Origin: Olleya sediminilitoris | GTDB lineage: Bacteria > Bacteroidota > Bacteroidia > Flavobacteriales > Flavobacteriaceae | Direction: 5' to 3' | DNA: 64,000 nt | NCBI RefSeq assembly: GCF_016785945.1 | Contig: NZ_JAEMEF010000015.1 | Location: 1 to 64,000, forward strand | Part shown: positions 27,367 to 36,105 of the stretch, piece after piece | Layout: each line of letters starts with the position of its first letter | Numbering within the stretch: the stretch's first letter is position 1 | The notes under the pieces: generated by a model | The model's database searches: none | The model's input: only the letters and a program-made list of their open reading frames with translations | What the model was told of the DNA's origin: nothing | Program-made: the position numbers and the translations under genes

Positions 27367-27795
27367 TTATTTAATTAAAAGTTTTTTTATTTTGGGTATT
27401 GGACCTGTACATATTTTACTGTGACAAGCAATACATGTATTGATCGTGTTGTTAAATCTATCTTTTAAATTTAAAGTAGATGTTGTATTGTAAATCTCCT
27501 TTTGAGCTGTTATAAATAGATTTGAAAAACTTTTAAATTGTTGATCTCTAATTTGAAAATCTGACAACTGAGCTGAATGAATATTTAAGAAATGGTTTGG
27601 AAATTGTGTTGGGCTTTGGCCATTAATAATTTGCTGTTTAAGCTCTAAATTATGCGTATACATGTCCAACATTAATTTTGACATTTCTGAAGGCACATAC
27701 ATATCATACACCTTTTTAGCTTTAACTGGAGTTTCTGTTTTAGAATTGCATGACGTTAAAACCACAAATAAAATTATCCAAACACGTTGTTTCAT
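27367..27795 (-). CDS. small lipoprotein with a CxxCH heme-binding motif
   Basis: 142 residues from the ATG at 27795 (the open frame continues five codons to a TTG). The lipobox VVLTSC sits at residues 10-15. The protein is helical and ends with NTCIACHSKICTGPIPKI, where CIACH is a c-type cytochrome heme-attachment motif, so it may be a monoheme cytochrome-like lipoprotein of the periplasm. A single CxxCH with no clear distal Met makes this a family-level guess. The start overlaps the last 2 bases before the end of the DUF4920 gene upstream, so the two are translationally coupled. Confidence 0.7.
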   Translation of the reverse strand: MKQRVWIILFVVLTSCNSKTETPVKAKKVYDMYVPSEMSKLMLDMYTHNLELKQQIINGQSPTQFPNHFLNIHSAQLSDFQIRDQQFKSFSNLFITAQKEIYNTTSTLNLKDRFNNTINTCIACHSKICTGPIPKIKKLLIK

Positions 27796-27796
27796 T

Positions 27797-28324
27797 TTAT
27801 TGTTTTTCAACTAATAAAACACCATCTGCTTGAAATGAGAATGTACGTTTAGGTTCTGTTATTTTTTCAATATCGGCTTTAGCTGCACCTTTATCTTCAA
27901 GATAATGACGTTGGTCATCTACAGATACTTCTTCTATATATGCTAAACCATTTACAATCACCTCTTCTCCTGCTATATTTTTAGGCATAAAAAAACCATA
28001 GTCTTTAAACTTAACCATAACTTCTTTACCATCTCCTAAATCTGCTGTCATCCAACATCCTTTAGCTTGGCATACTTCTTTTACTTTTAAAGTGACTTTA
28101 GCTGGAATACTATCTCCTGCTTTTAAACTCATGTAATGGTCTACCATTGATGCAGATGCTATAGCGTCATCAGATATAATTTCTTTTCCAAAAGTTTTAT
28201 AAGTTACAGCTTCTGTTTTAGCAGTAACATCTTCTTTTTTAACAGTTTCTGTTTCGGTTTTAGTTTCGGTTTTACAAGCAACTATTGTGATCAATAATGC
28301 TATAAGTATTACATAATTTTTCAT
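27797..28324 (-). CDS. DUF4920 lipoprotein
   Basis: 175 residues. Lipobox ITIVAC17 followed by a Thr/Glu/Lys-rich tether. The domain carries FGKEIISDDAIASASM, VKEVCQAKGCWMTADLGDGK and MVKFKDYGFFMPKNIAGEEVIVNG, the hallmarks of DUF4920, with the two-Cys CQAKGCW loop that could bind a metal or form a disulfide. Periplasmic; function unknown. The cytochrome-like lipoprotein gene is directly coupled downstream, which hints at an envelope redox task. Confidence 0.85.
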   Translation of the reverse strand: MKNYVILIALLITIVACKTETKTETETVKKEDVTAKTEAVTYKTFGKEIISDDAIASASMVDHYMSLKAGDSIPAKVTLKVKEVCQAKGCWMTADLGDGKEVMVKFKDYGFFMPKNIAGEEVIVNGLAYIEEVSVDDQRHYLEDKGAAKADIEKITEPKRTFSFQADGVLLVEKQ

Positions 28325-28373
28325 GTTATAATTTGTTAGATTCGTATTTCCAAAGATAGTATTTTAAGGTTAA

Positions 28374-28408
28374 TTGCTTACTTTCTAAGTAATAATTCTG
28401 TATTTTTG
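28374..28408 (+). promoter_or_regulatory. promoter of ilvE
   Basis: TATTTTTG (28401-28408) fits TAnnTTTG; a TTG at 28374-28376 is a possible but distant -33 element (24 bases apart). The ATG follows at 28432. Confidence 0.4.
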
Positions 28409-28431
28409 TAAAAGAAATTCAACCACAATAT

Positions 28432-29499
28432 ATGGCTACTTTAACCAAAAACGATATAAAAATTACTAGAACAGAAACGTCTAAAATAAGCTCGATTGAT
28501 TTTAACAATTTAGCGTTTGGACAAGTGTTTTCTGATCATATGTTAACCTGCGATTATAAAGATGGCAAATGGCATAAGCCAGAAGTTGTGCCTTATGGTC
28601 CAATTACATTAGACCCATCGTCTAAGATTTTTCATTATGGACAATCTATTTTTGAAGGTATGAAAGCCTACAAAGACAACAATGGTGACCGTTTTTTATT
28701 TAGACCAATGGACAATGTTAAGCGATTAAACTTGTCTGCAAAGCGTCTAGCTATTCCAGAATTACCTGAAGATTATTTTATGGAAGGTTTAAAAGCCTTG
28801 TTAGATGTAGACCAAGATTGGATACCTACAAACGAAGGTAGCTCGTTATACATTAGACCATATGTTTTTGCAACAGGTAACGGATTTCATGCTTCACCTG
28901 CAGATGCTTATAAATTTATTATTGCTACAGCACCTTCTGGAGCTTATTTTTCTGGAAAAGTTAATGTTTTAATAGAAGAACAATACTCACGTAGTGCTAA
29001 TGGTGGTGTTGGTTTTGCTAAAGCTGGTGGTAATTATGCTGGACAATTTTATCCAACACAATTAGCTAAAGATAAAGGTTACCAACAAGTTATTTGGACA
29101 GATGATACCACACATGAATATATTGAAGAAGCTGGAGCGATGAATGTATTTGTACGTATTAATGATACCCTTTTAACGTCTCCTGTTAGTGACCGTATTT
29201 TAGATGGAATTACAAGAAAAAGTATTTTACAATTAGCGGAAGCTGAAGGTATAAAAACTGAAGTTAGAAAAGTTAAAGTAAGTGAATTGGTTGAAGCCTC
29301 TAAAAACGGAAGTTTAAAAGAAATGTTTGGAGCTGGTACAGCTGCAGTTATTTCTCCAATTTCTGGTTTTGGTTTTAGAGGAGATGATTTTGAAATCCCT
29401 GAACAAGACCAATCTTTTGCTTCACAATTGAAAAATCGTATTGTAGCTATACAAACTAATAAAGCTGAAGATCCTTTTGGATGGAGAGTTAAGCTTTAA
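28432..29499 (+). CDS. ilvE: branched-chain amino acid aminotransferase
   Basis: 355 residues, class IV (fold type IV) PLP enzyme of the long BCAT II type. HYGQSIFEGMKAYKD, FLFRPMDNVKRLNLSAKRL, SLYIRPYVFATG, and FAKAGGNYAGQFYPT, in which the Lys is the PLP-binding one, followed by EYIEEAGAMNVFV. It transfers the amino group between Leu/Ile/Val and 2-oxoglutarate in the cytoplasm, in both synthesis and degradation. Single-gene unit closed by a strong terminator. Confidence 0.95.
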   Translation: MATLTKNDIKITRTETSKISSIDFNNLAFGQVFSDHMLTCDYKDGKWHKPEVVPYGPITLDPSSKIFHYGQSIFEGMKAYKDNNGDRFLFRPMDNVKRLNLSAKRLAIPELPEDYFMEGLKALLDVDQDWIPTNEGSSLYIRPYVFATGNGFHASPADAYKFIIATAPSGAYFSGKVNVLIEEQYSRSANGGVGFAKAGGNYAGQFYPTQLAKDKGYQQVIWTDDTTHEYIEEAGAMNVFVRINDTLLTSPVSDRILDGITRKSILQLAEAEGIKTEVRKVKVSELVEASKNGSLKEMFGAGTAAVISPISGFGFRGDDFEIPEQDQSFASQLKNRIVAIQTNKAEDPFGWRVKL

Positions 29500-29522
29500 G
29501 TTCAAAACTCTAATTTATATAT

Positions 29523-29552
29523 AAAAAAGCAACCATAATGGTTGCTTTTTTT
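29523..29552. terminator. bidirectional intrinsic terminator
   Basis: AAAAAAGCAACC, ATAAT, GGTTGCTTTTTTT between the convergent ilvE and MazG-like genes. Confidence 0.9.
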
Positions 29553-29581
29553 ATGATCCATAATTTTAAAACAGTACTAGA

Positions 29582-29968
29582 CTACTTATCTAAAATAGCT
29601 TTGATATCAGGTTTAAAATAATTAGGCCCTTTTAAAACTTTACCATCTTCACGATAAATTGGCTCTCCATTTTCACCCAATTTACTCATGTTACTTTTTT
29701 GTATTTCGTTAAAGACTTCTTCTATTTTATGCTGCATACCATGTTCAATAATAGTACCACATAAAATGTAAAGCATATCTCCTAAAGCATCTGCTACTTC
29801 TACCAAATCATTATTTTCTGCTGCTTGAAGGTACTCAGCATTTTCTTCGCGCATTAACTCGTGACGAAGCTTGTTTTTTTCCGTACCTAAATTAGCTTTT
29901 GGAGTTTCTAAATGTCCAATTTTAAATGCTGTATGAAAGGCTTTTACTGCTTCTATTTTATCTTGCAT
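29582..29968 (-). CDS. MazG-like/HisE-like nucleotide pyrophosphohydrolase
   Basis: 128 residues, all-alpha NTP pyrophosphatase fold. The Mg-binding signature is present: EENAEYLQAAENNDLVEVAD, i.e. ExxE followed by ExxD, and then ALGDMLYILCGTIIEHG. The tail (KLGENGEPIYREDGKVLKGP) is typical of a phage- and bacterium-wide PF01503 subgroup that hydrolyses (d)NTPs to monophosphates, probably for pool cleaning. It is not the histidine-pathway HisE since no his genes are nearby. Confidence 0.85.
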   Translation of the reverse strand: MQDKIEAVKAFHTAFKIGHLETPKANLGTEKNKLRHELMREENAEYLQAAENNDLVEVADALGDMLYILCGTIIEHGMQHKIEEVFNEIQKSNMSKLGENGEPIYREDGKVLKGPNYFKPDIKAILDK

Positions 29969-30031
29969 ATTATTATTATTTATTCCTTGACGTTAGTCCT
30001 TAGTTTTAGTAATTTTGCTTAAAAATAAATT

Positions 30032-30217
30032 ATGTTTAGTAAAGGACAAATCGTTTTTGGAATTTTATTCGCTATTGCTTTTATTTTAGTTTTAATAAGA
30101 ATGTACAGAAAAGATTTAAACTTACATAAAGTCCATTACAAAGGTGTATTATGGATATTACTAGCCTTTCTTGGTTTTATAGGTATGATTGTGGCTATAA
30201 AAGTTATTTTCAAGTAA
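30032..30217 (+). CDS. small two-helix membrane protein
   Basis: 61 residues with two transmembrane helices (about 7-23 and 38-58) joined by a basic loop (RMYRKDLNLHKVHYKG). Conserved-looking, with an ATG after a 60-base divergent gap from the MazG-like gene and followed by a DUF5723 gene 61 bases on. Family not recognised. Coding status is supported by the clean two-helix topology. Confidence 0.6.
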   Translation: MFSKGQIVFGILFAIAFILVLIRMYRKDLNLHKVHYKGVLWILLAFLGFIGMIVAIKVIFK

Positions 30218-30278
30218 AAAATAGTTAGTCAGATTACTTAATATTAGTTTTATTTGCAATAAAACTAATATATTAATC

Positions 30279-31607
30279 ATGAATTATTTTAAGTCACTAA
30301 CCACGATTACATTTTTCTTATTTTCTTATTTAGGTCTATCTCAAAGTTACGTAGGGCACTCTATTGACAACTATTCTGGAATAATAGGTGTTATAGATAA
30401 TCCTTCTAACATTGTTGATTCTAGATTTAAAACCGATATAAACCTTATGTCTGCAAGTACCTTTATAGGTAGTGATTATTACGCTATAGATTTTGGAGAA
30501 TTATTTGGTGAAGATGTAGATATTGATAACACAGCACAAATATCTGCTTCTGAAAAAAACAACTTTTTTTCTAATGCAGATATTATAGGGCCTTCATTTA
30601 TGTTTAATATTAATGCTAATAACAGTATTGGTGTTATTACTAGATTAAGAGTATTTGCCAACATCAATAATATTAATGGCTCATTATTTGAGAGTTTAAA
30701 CGAATCGTTTGATGAAACTAATGATTTTGATTTTGATTCTAGTAACTTAGTTTCTACAACTCATGCTTGGGCAGAACTTGGTATAAGTTATGGTCGTATT
30801 TTGTATGATGATTATGATCACTTTTTAAAAGGAGGTATTACTTTAAAACTATTACAAGGTGCTGGTGTATCGTTTTTTAATAGTCCAGGATTTTCAGGAA
30901 ATTATGATGCATCTGCACAAACTATAGCAACTGCTGGTAGTATTAATTATGGGAGTAGAAACGATATTTATGAAGATGATCCTATAGATTTTGAGGACTT
31001 AAAAACTGGTTTTGGTGCTGATTTAGGTTTTACATATGAGTGGAGAAGAAATAATACGACGGATGGCAAAGGGCATAATAAATACTTATTAAAAGTAGGA
31101 TTAGCAGTTACAGATATAGGATCAATTACTTATGATGATGTAACACAATATAACTATGACTTAAACAACCAAACTGAAAGTACCATAAATTATAATGATA
31201 CTGAAGAGTTTTTAAATGAAAACTATAGTTTTACTGAAATTACAAAAAAAATTAAAGTTAATTTACCCACTGCATTACGTCTTAGTGCGGATTACCATAT
31301 TGACCGATCTATATATTTAAGCTTACAAGGTGCTTTCTCATTAATTAAAAACAACACTCAATTTACTAACAAAATTAACAATGCGGTTACAATATCACCA
31401 CGCATTGAGACTAAATGGTTTAGCTTTTACACTCCTGTTAGTTTTAGACAATATGATGATACTGCTTGGGGAGCAGGTTTTAGATTAGGACCTTTAACAC
31501 TTGGATCTAGTTCTATTTTATCAAATGTTATCTCAGATAATTCAAAATCAACTGACCTTTATGTAGGATTAAAAATACCAATTTACCAAAGTAAAAAATA
31601 CAATTAA
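30279..31607 (+). CDS. DUF5723 outer-membrane beta-barrel-like protein
   Basis: 442 residues. Signal peptide 1-21 (SYLGLSQS). GHSIDNYSGIIGVIDNPSNIVDSRFKTDINLMS is the DUF5723 start, and the rest alternates amphipathic strands and Asn/Asp-rich turns up to a C-terminal LYVGLKIPIYQ, as for outer-membrane barrels of Bacteroidota (FadL/OmpP1-like). Function unknown. The gene ends at a strong terminator. Confidence 0.82.
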   Translation: MNYFKSLTTITFFLFSYLGLSQSYVGHSIDNYSGIIGVIDNPSNIVDSRFKTDINLMSASTFIGSDYYAIDFGELFGEDVDIDNTAQISASEKNNFFSNADIIGPSFMFNINANNSIGVITRLRVFANINNINGSLFESLNESFDETNDFDFDSSNLVSTTHAWAELGISYGRILYDDYDHFLKGGITLKLLQGAGVSFFNSPGFSGNYDASAQTIATAGSINYGSRNDIYEDDPIDFEDLKTGFGADLGFTYEWRRNNTTDGKGHNKYLLKVGLAVTDIGSITYDDVTQYNYDLNNQTESTINYNDTEEFLNENYSFTEITKKIKVNLPTALRLSADYHIDRSIYLSLQGAFSLIKNNTQFTNKINNAVTISPRIETKWFSFYTPVSFRQYDDTAWGAGFRLGPLTLGSSSILSNVISDNSKSTDLYVGLKIPIYQSKKYN

Positions 31608-31611
31608 TATC

Positions 31612-31649
31612 AAAAAAAAAGCCTTAATCTAATTGGATTAAGGCTTTTT
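31612..31649. terminator. bidirectional intrinsic terminator
   Basis: A-run, GCCTTAATC, loop of six, GATTAAGGC, T-run, between the DUF5723 gene and the convergent M49 peptidase gene. A second small hairpin (CCGCT/AGCGG) follows at about 31655-31667. Confidence 0.88.
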
Positions 31650-31677
31650 AATTTCCGCTACAGCGGTATTATTTTTT

Positions 31678-33726
31678 TTAATTTTCTTCTGGTAAGAAGT
31701 TGTAGTTTTTACTGTAAAATAACATTTGACCTTCAAAACTTTCTGGTTGTGTTACTTTAATAGCTTTAATGTTTCCGTCTGCATCAGTTTCTGGTACTAA
31801 AACAGGATTAACAAAACCACTGTAAGGAGGAGATTTAAATTGCTTGTTACGCTCTAAAACCTCAGCATGAATTGCTTGATCTACTTTTACACCATAACCT
31901 TCTACTAAATCTTCTACAGCCTTATAATCTCCTTCTGACTTAATACGTTGTGTTTCGCGTAATAATTGTCCAAATAAGTCATGTAATTTTTCGTAATCGT
32001 TGATGTTAAAATATGTTTTACCATCACGAGTCACTTTTTCAATAACATTGTCTGCTTGTCCTTTTTCAAAAACCCAAGCACTAACCCATTGTCTGTTTCG
32101 CATGTGAGCTTCTTCTACGTCATCACCAAGTTTAAGTCTAATTAATTGAGACATTAATCCGTTACGAATGTAGCCATCATAAGCAGCCATACCTACTTTT
32201 TTCCAATCTTCAACTAAACCTAATTCTTGTAATTTAGGGTTGTATAAATAATATAATCCAACTAAATCTGCACGACCTTCTTCAAGTGTTGAAGCATAGT
32301 TTTTAAGTGTTTCTTTAGTTTCTCCAACACCTGGATTTAATTGTCCTGAAGCATGACCAATAACTTCGTGTAAAGCTGTATGTAATTTATCTGCTAATTG
32401 TCCATAATTTTCTTCTAGTTCATACTCTTCATCATCATGTACAAACTCTTTTAAACGACCTGTACTTCCTGCATTATTATAGGCATGAATAATGTTTCCT
32501 AAAGACACAGATTTACTTCCAACTGCTGCACGAATCCAGTTAGCATTTGGTAAGTTTACACCAATTGGTGTACTTGGTGAGGCATCTCCAGCTTCTCCTG
32601 CCACGTTAACAACTTTGTACGTTACACCAACAACGTTTTCTTTTTTATGTTCTTTCATTAAAGGAGAATTATCTTCAAACCATTGTGCATTTTCAGATAA
32701 AACAGCCATTTTTGCTGACATATCAAAATCGTTTATTTGTACAATAGTTTCATAAGACCCTCTATAACCTAATGGGTCATTATAAACTTCAATAAAACTA
32801 TTTATATAGTCTACATTTCCTGCAGTTGCAGCAGTCCATGCTACATTATAGTCATCCCATGTTTGTAGGTCTCCTGTTTTGTAATATTTAATTAATAAAC
32901 TTAGGGCATTACCTTGAGCTTCGTTTTCTGCTACTCCTTGAGCTAATTCTAACCATTTTACAATTTCATCAATTGCACTACCATATAAACCTCCTGATTT
33001 ATAAACACGTTCTTTTAAAGTTCCGTTTTCTTTAACCAACTGAGAGTTTAAACCATAAGACAATGGTTTTTTAGGATCCGGAGATTTCATTTTACCATAA
33101 AAAGACTCGACATCTGCATTAGTCACATCAGGACCATAAAAGTTAACAGCACTTTCTAACACATTATCTACACCTTTAGCTTGGTTTACTTTTTTTGTGT
33201 CTTGTGTATTAAAAATAACATCAAAAGCTTCACCTTCTAAAACTGTATTAGTCTCAGCTAAAATACTTTTTAAATAATCTTGAGAAAATTCTGGAGTTAA
33301 TTTATCATTTGAATAATGGTGATGTATCCCATTACTAAACCAAACACGCTTTAAATAAGTAGTAAAAGCAGACCAATTGCCTGAGCTTTTATCTCCTTTA
33401 AATTTTGTATAAACATTTTCTAGAGCTGTTCTAATTTTTAAATTATGTCTGTAATTTTGGTCCCACATTATGTCGCGACCAGCTAATCCTGCTTGTGTTA
33501 AATAATACACTAGCTTTTGCTCTTTTAAAGTTAGTTTATCCCATCCTGGAATTTGATAACGTAATATTTTAATGTCTGCAAATTCTTCGACATTAAAGTT
33601 AAAAGCAGTCTCAACACTCTGCTTTTTTTCTGTTTTAGGTGTTTCCTCCTGTTTGGTCTTTTCGTTTCCGCAAGACACTAAAAGTGTAGCTACAAAAGCT
33701 GCACTTAATATTGATTTTAATTTCAT
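31678..33726 (-). CDS. M49-type (dipeptidyl-peptidase III-like) lipoprotein
   Basis: 682 residues. Lipobox TLLVSC19. The catalytic HEXXXH variant is HEVIGH at residues 453-458 (TALHEVIGHASGQLNPG), with the third ligand and family signature in STLEEGRADLVGLYYLYNP some 30 residues later. This spacing and the long helical N-terminal domain match dipeptidyl peptidase III, which removes dipeptides from the N terminus of small peptides, here at the envelope. Length is near the usual 650-700. Single gene; strong terminators at its end. Confidence 0.9.
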   Translation of the reverse strand: MKLKSILSAAFVATLLVSCGNEKTKQEETPKTEKKQSVETAFNFNVEEFADIKILRYQIPGWDKLTLKEQKLVYYLTQAGLAGRDIMWDQNYRHNLKIRTALENVYTKFKGDKSSGNWSAFTTYLKRVWFSNGIHHHYSNDKLTPEFSQDYLKSILAETNTVLEGEAFDVIFNTQDTKKVNQAKGVDNVLESAVNFYGPDVTNADVESFYGKMKSPDPKKPLSYGLNSQLVKENGTLKERVYKSGGLYGSAIDEIVKWLELAQGVAENEAQGNALSLLIKYYKTGDLQTWDDYNVAWTAATAGNVDYINSFIEVYNDPLGYRGSYETIVQINDFDMSAKMAVLSENAQWFEDNSPLMKEHKKENVVGVTYKVVNVAGEAGDASPSTPIGVNLPNANWIRAAVGSKSVSLGNIIHAYNNAGSTGRLKEFVHDDEEYELEENYGQLADKLHTALHEVIGHASGQLNPGVGETKETLKNYASTLEEGRADLVGLYYLYNPKLQELGLVEDWKKVGMAAYDGYIRNGLMSQLIRLKLGDDVEEAHMRNRQWVSAWVFEKGQADNVIEKVTRDGKTYFNINDYEKLHDLFGQLLRETQRIKSEGDYKAVEDLVEGYGVKVDQAIHAEVLERNKQFKSPPYSGFVNPVLVPETDADGNIKAIKVTQPESFEGQMLFYSKNYNFLPEEN

Positions 33727-33763
33727 GTTAGTTTGTTTTTAATAGTGCCTAAAGATAAGATTA

Positions 33764-33792
33764 TTTGACATATTATAATTTGATTATCTTTG
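33764..33792 (+). promoter_or_regulatory. promoter of the SRPBCC/GyrI-like gene
   Basis: TTTG (33764-33767), 17 bases, TATCTTTG (33785-33792): a canonical Bacteroidota promoter 32 bases ahead of the ATG at 33825. It argues against starts upstream of 33825. Confidence 0.6.
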
Positions 33793-33824
33793 AAATAATA
33801 AACCTTTCAATACTCCCAAAACCA

Positions 33825-34874
33825 ATGAAATACTTTAAATACATATTATTTTTATTGCTAATTGCTATCATCGCAATTGCTATTTATGTTGCTGTACAAC
33901 CAAATGATTACAGTGTTTCAAGAACCAAGACTATACAAGCTCCTACTAGTTTAATTTATAAAGAAGTTATTGATTTTAAAAATTGGGAAGATTGGAATGC
34001 TTGGGTTGAAGAAAAACCAGACATGACTATTACATATCCTGATAAAACGGAAGGGATTGATGGCTCATACTCTTGGATTGATAATACAGAAACTGGCACA
34101 ATGACTACTACAGATACCAATCCAAATAAAACCATAACACAAACTATGCAATTTGGAGAATATCCTAGCTCTGAAGTGACTTGGTTATTTGAAGATAATA
34201 AAGATGGTAGTACTGATGTAACTTGGACAATTTCTGGTAATAATCTTCCTTTTGGATTTAAAGCATACAATGCTTTTAATGGTGGAATGGATAAGCAAAT
34301 TGGACCTTATTATGAGCGTAGTTTAGAGTTATTAGATAAAAAAGTGGTTGAAAGCATGAAACAATACAGCGTAAAAGTAAATGGTGTTACAGAACATGGT
34401 GGAGGGTTTTACTTGTACAATACCACATCTGCTAAAATGGATAATTTTAAAGATAAGATAAAAGAAATGTTACCTAAAGTTGGACAGTATTTTACAAAAA
34501 ACAACATTATTCCATCTGGAGCACCTTTTGTAATTTATCATAAATGGGATTTAGAAAACAACTCAGTCATGTTTTCTTGTGCTATGCCAACTGCTGATAA
34601 AGTTATAACTACTGAGGATGATATATTAACAGGTCAACTGCTACCTTTTAAAGCTTTAAAAACCACTTTAAAAGGAAATTACTCAAATCTTGAAGAAGCA
34701 TGGAACACTGCTATGGCTTATCAAAAAGACAACAATTTAATTACAGATCAAACTGGTGTTGCTTTAGAAGTCTACTTAACAGACCCAACAAATACTGCTA
34801 ATCCTGCGGAATGGATTACCGAAATTTATTTACCATTAGCACCTAATAATAATAACACACTACAAAGTCATTAA
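33825..34874 (+). CDS. SRPBCC plus GyrI-like domain membrane-anchored protein
   Basis: 349 residues from the ATG at 33825. One N-terminal transmembrane anchor (4-23). Residues about 32-165 form an SRPBCC (START-like) ligand-binding domain (VSRTKTIQAPTSLIYKEVID, WEDWNAWVEEKPDM). Residues about 185-345 match the GyrI-like/AraC effector-binding domain (VNGVTEHGGGFYLYNTTS, WITEIYLPL). The combination suggests binding of a hydrophobic small molecule at the membrane; the ligand is unknown. The gene lies two bases before crcB and shares its transcript. Confidence 0.85.
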   Translation: MKYFKYILFLLLIAIIAIAIYVAVQPNDYSVSRTKTIQAPTSLIYKEVIDFKNWEDWNAWVEEKPDMTITYPDKTEGIDGSYSWIDNTETGTMTTTDTNPNKTITQTMQFGEYPSSEVTWLFEDNKDGSTDVTWTISGNNLPFGFKAYNAFNGGMDKQIGPYYERSLELLDKKVVESMKQYSVKVNGVTEHGGGFYLYNTTSAKMDNFKDKIKEMLPKVGQYFTKNNIIPSGAPFVIYHKWDLENNSVMFSCAMPTADKVITTEDDILTGQLLPFKALKTTLKGNYSNLEEAWNTAMAYQKDNNLITDQTGVALEVYLTDPTNTANPAEWITEIYLPLAPNNNNTLQSH

Positions 34875-34876
34875 AA

Positions 34877-35248
34877 ATGAAACAACTTGTATTAGTTTTT
34901 ATTGGTGGTGGATTTGGAAGTGTACTACGTTATATTATTGGAAAGACTTTAAACAACTCGGAAAACGGAATACCATATGGTACCTTTTTAGCCAATATTA
35001 TAGGGAGTTTATTAATTGGTTTAATTTTAGGTTTAGCGCTTAAAAATAATACACTTAGTAATAATCAAACCTTATTATTAGCTACAGGGTTTTGTGGTGG
35101 TTTTACAACGTTTTCAACCTTTGCCTATGAAAATCATATGTTTTTAAAATCTGGAGACTTCACCAGCTTTGCTATATATACCATAGCTAGTTTTATTCTA
35201 GGCTTTTTAGCTGTTTTTTTAGGCATTTGGTTAGCCAAGCAGTTTTAA
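34877..35248 (+). CDS. crcB: fluoride channel CrcB (Fluc)
   Basis: 123 residues, four transmembrane helices. The family signatures GGGFGSVLRYIIG, YGTFLANIIGSLLIG and TGFCGGFTTFSTFAYE are all present; the last contains the central Na+-site/phenylalanine-box region. It exports fluoride as a dual-topology dimer and confers fluoride tolerance. No fluoride riboswitch can precede it, because the previous gene ends two bases upstream. The 3' end overlaps the convergent DUF1684 gene by 4 bases. Confidence 0.95.
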   Translation: MKQLVLVFIGGGFGSVLRYIIGKTLNNSENGIPYGTFLANIIGSLLIGLILGLALKNNTLSNNQTLLLATGFCGGFTTFSTFAYENHMFLKSGDFTSFAIYTIASFILGFLAVFLGIWLAKQF

Positions 35249-35856
35249 GGAATAACTTTGGTGTATTTTTTTACGCCAGCCTCAATACGAACATATAAAA
35301 TATTGTCATTGGGTACAATAGGACAAGAATACATACTATTGTATGCGCAATATGGATTGTAAGCTGTATTAAAATCGATAAACATTTGATTATTTTTAGG
35401 CAACTTCACATCTATATAACGACCTCCTTTATAAGTTTCGACTCCATTGGTATTATCCATAAACGGTAAAAACAAAGCTTCCTCCTCTCCTAATTCTGCA
35501 GCCATTTCAATATCTTGATATACATTTAATTTAAGTGTTTTATTATTTAAATTAAAAGTTACTTCGCCATACTTTTTATAATCCACTACTCTATCTGTAG
35601 TCGTTTTCATTTTAAAAGACGGTTGGTTTGGAGTGCTTTTAAAATTAGCAGTAACAACATATAAGCTATCAAATTTAAAAAAATCAAGCGTAGAAAACAC
35701 TTTACGATCTCTATCTGTTAATGGAGATTTTGCTGCATCTTTAAAATCTGCATTCATTTTACGTTGGAAAGCGGTATCACCTAACAATGGTTTTTTGTCC
35801 TGACCACAACCAATAGTAACAAAAACTATTAAAAAGAAAGTTAAATATCGTACCAT
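35245..35856 (-). CDS. DUF1684 lipoprotein
   Basis: 203 residues. Signal ending TIGC17 (lipoprotein). SPLTDRDRKVFSTLDFFKFD, YVVTANFK, GEVTFNLNNKTLKLNVYQDI, LFLPFMDNTNGVETYKGGRYID and the C-terminal FNTAYNPYCAYNSMYSCPIVP are the conserved DUF1684 blocks. Envelope protein of unknown function, common in Bacteroidota. Convergent with crcB. Confidence 0.88.
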   Translation of the reverse strand: MVRYLTFFLIVFVTIGCGQDKKPLLGDTAFQRKMNADFKDAAKSPLTDRDRKVFSTLDFFKFDSLYVVTANFKSTPNQPSFKMKTTTDRVVDYKKYGEVTFNLNNKTLKLNVYQDIEMAAELGEEEALFLPFMDNTNGVETYKGGRYIDVKLPKNNQMFIDFNTAYNPYCAYNSMYSCPIVPNDNILYVRIEAGVKKYTKVIP

Positions 35857-35945
35857 TACTTTTGAAAAACTATTTTAAAAATTTGTTTCAAAAATACAAC
35901 TTATTCAAAATTTTGATTAGCTTTGACTTAACAAATTGAAGAAAA

Positions 35946-36026
35946 ATGAATTTAGTCATTACATATTTAAGTAAACAAACCTCTTGTAGAGATACAAGTA
36001 GTTGGACTTGCTATATGTTATTATGA
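35946..36026 (+). CDS. putative 26-residue leader peptide
   Basis: ATG to TGA, 26 codons, starting MNLVITYLSK and ending SSWTCYMLL. The frame spans the small hairpin at 35983-35998 and its codons for SWT lie on the proposed antiterminator strand 36001-36009, so ribosome position would decide which hairpin forms. Coding status is inferred only from this geometry and from the promoter element 20 bases upstream; no homolog is known to me. Confidence 0.4.
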   Translation: MNLVITYLSKQTSCRDTSSWTCYMLL

Positions 36027-36050
36027 TATAAATATCAATTAATACAATAC

Positions 36051-36082
36051 AAAAAAGTCCAACCTAACGGTTGGACTTTTTA
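36051..36082 (+). terminator. intrinsic terminator upstream of the MFS gene
   Basis: AAAAAAGTCCAACC (36051-36064), loop TAAC, GGTTGGACTTTTT (36069-36081). No full-length gene precedes it on the plus strand, so it must act on a leader transcript, which supports regulated read-through into the MFS gene. Confidence 0.85.
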
Positions 36083-36105
36083 CATTTATAACAACAACCA
36101 AACCA

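Larger units (their letters stand above)
35918..36082 (+). promoter_or_regulatory. candidate attenuator leader of the MFS transporter gene
   Basis: A -7 element TAGCTTTG (35918-35925) starts a leader that ends in a terminator (36051-36082) 24 bases before the MFS gene. Between them lie a short reading frame (35946-36026), a hairpin CTTGTA-GAGA-TACAAG (35983-35998) and GTTGGACTT (36001-36009), which is perfectly complementary to AAGTCCAAC (36055-36063) in the left terminator arm. Pairing of those two would destroy the terminator. This is the layout of transcription attenuation. Confidence 0.6.

Noticed and set aside
34700-34876. Fluoride riboswitch for crcB
   Set aside because: The previous coding sequence ends two bases before the crcB ATG, and no riboswitch can be seen before the upstream gene.
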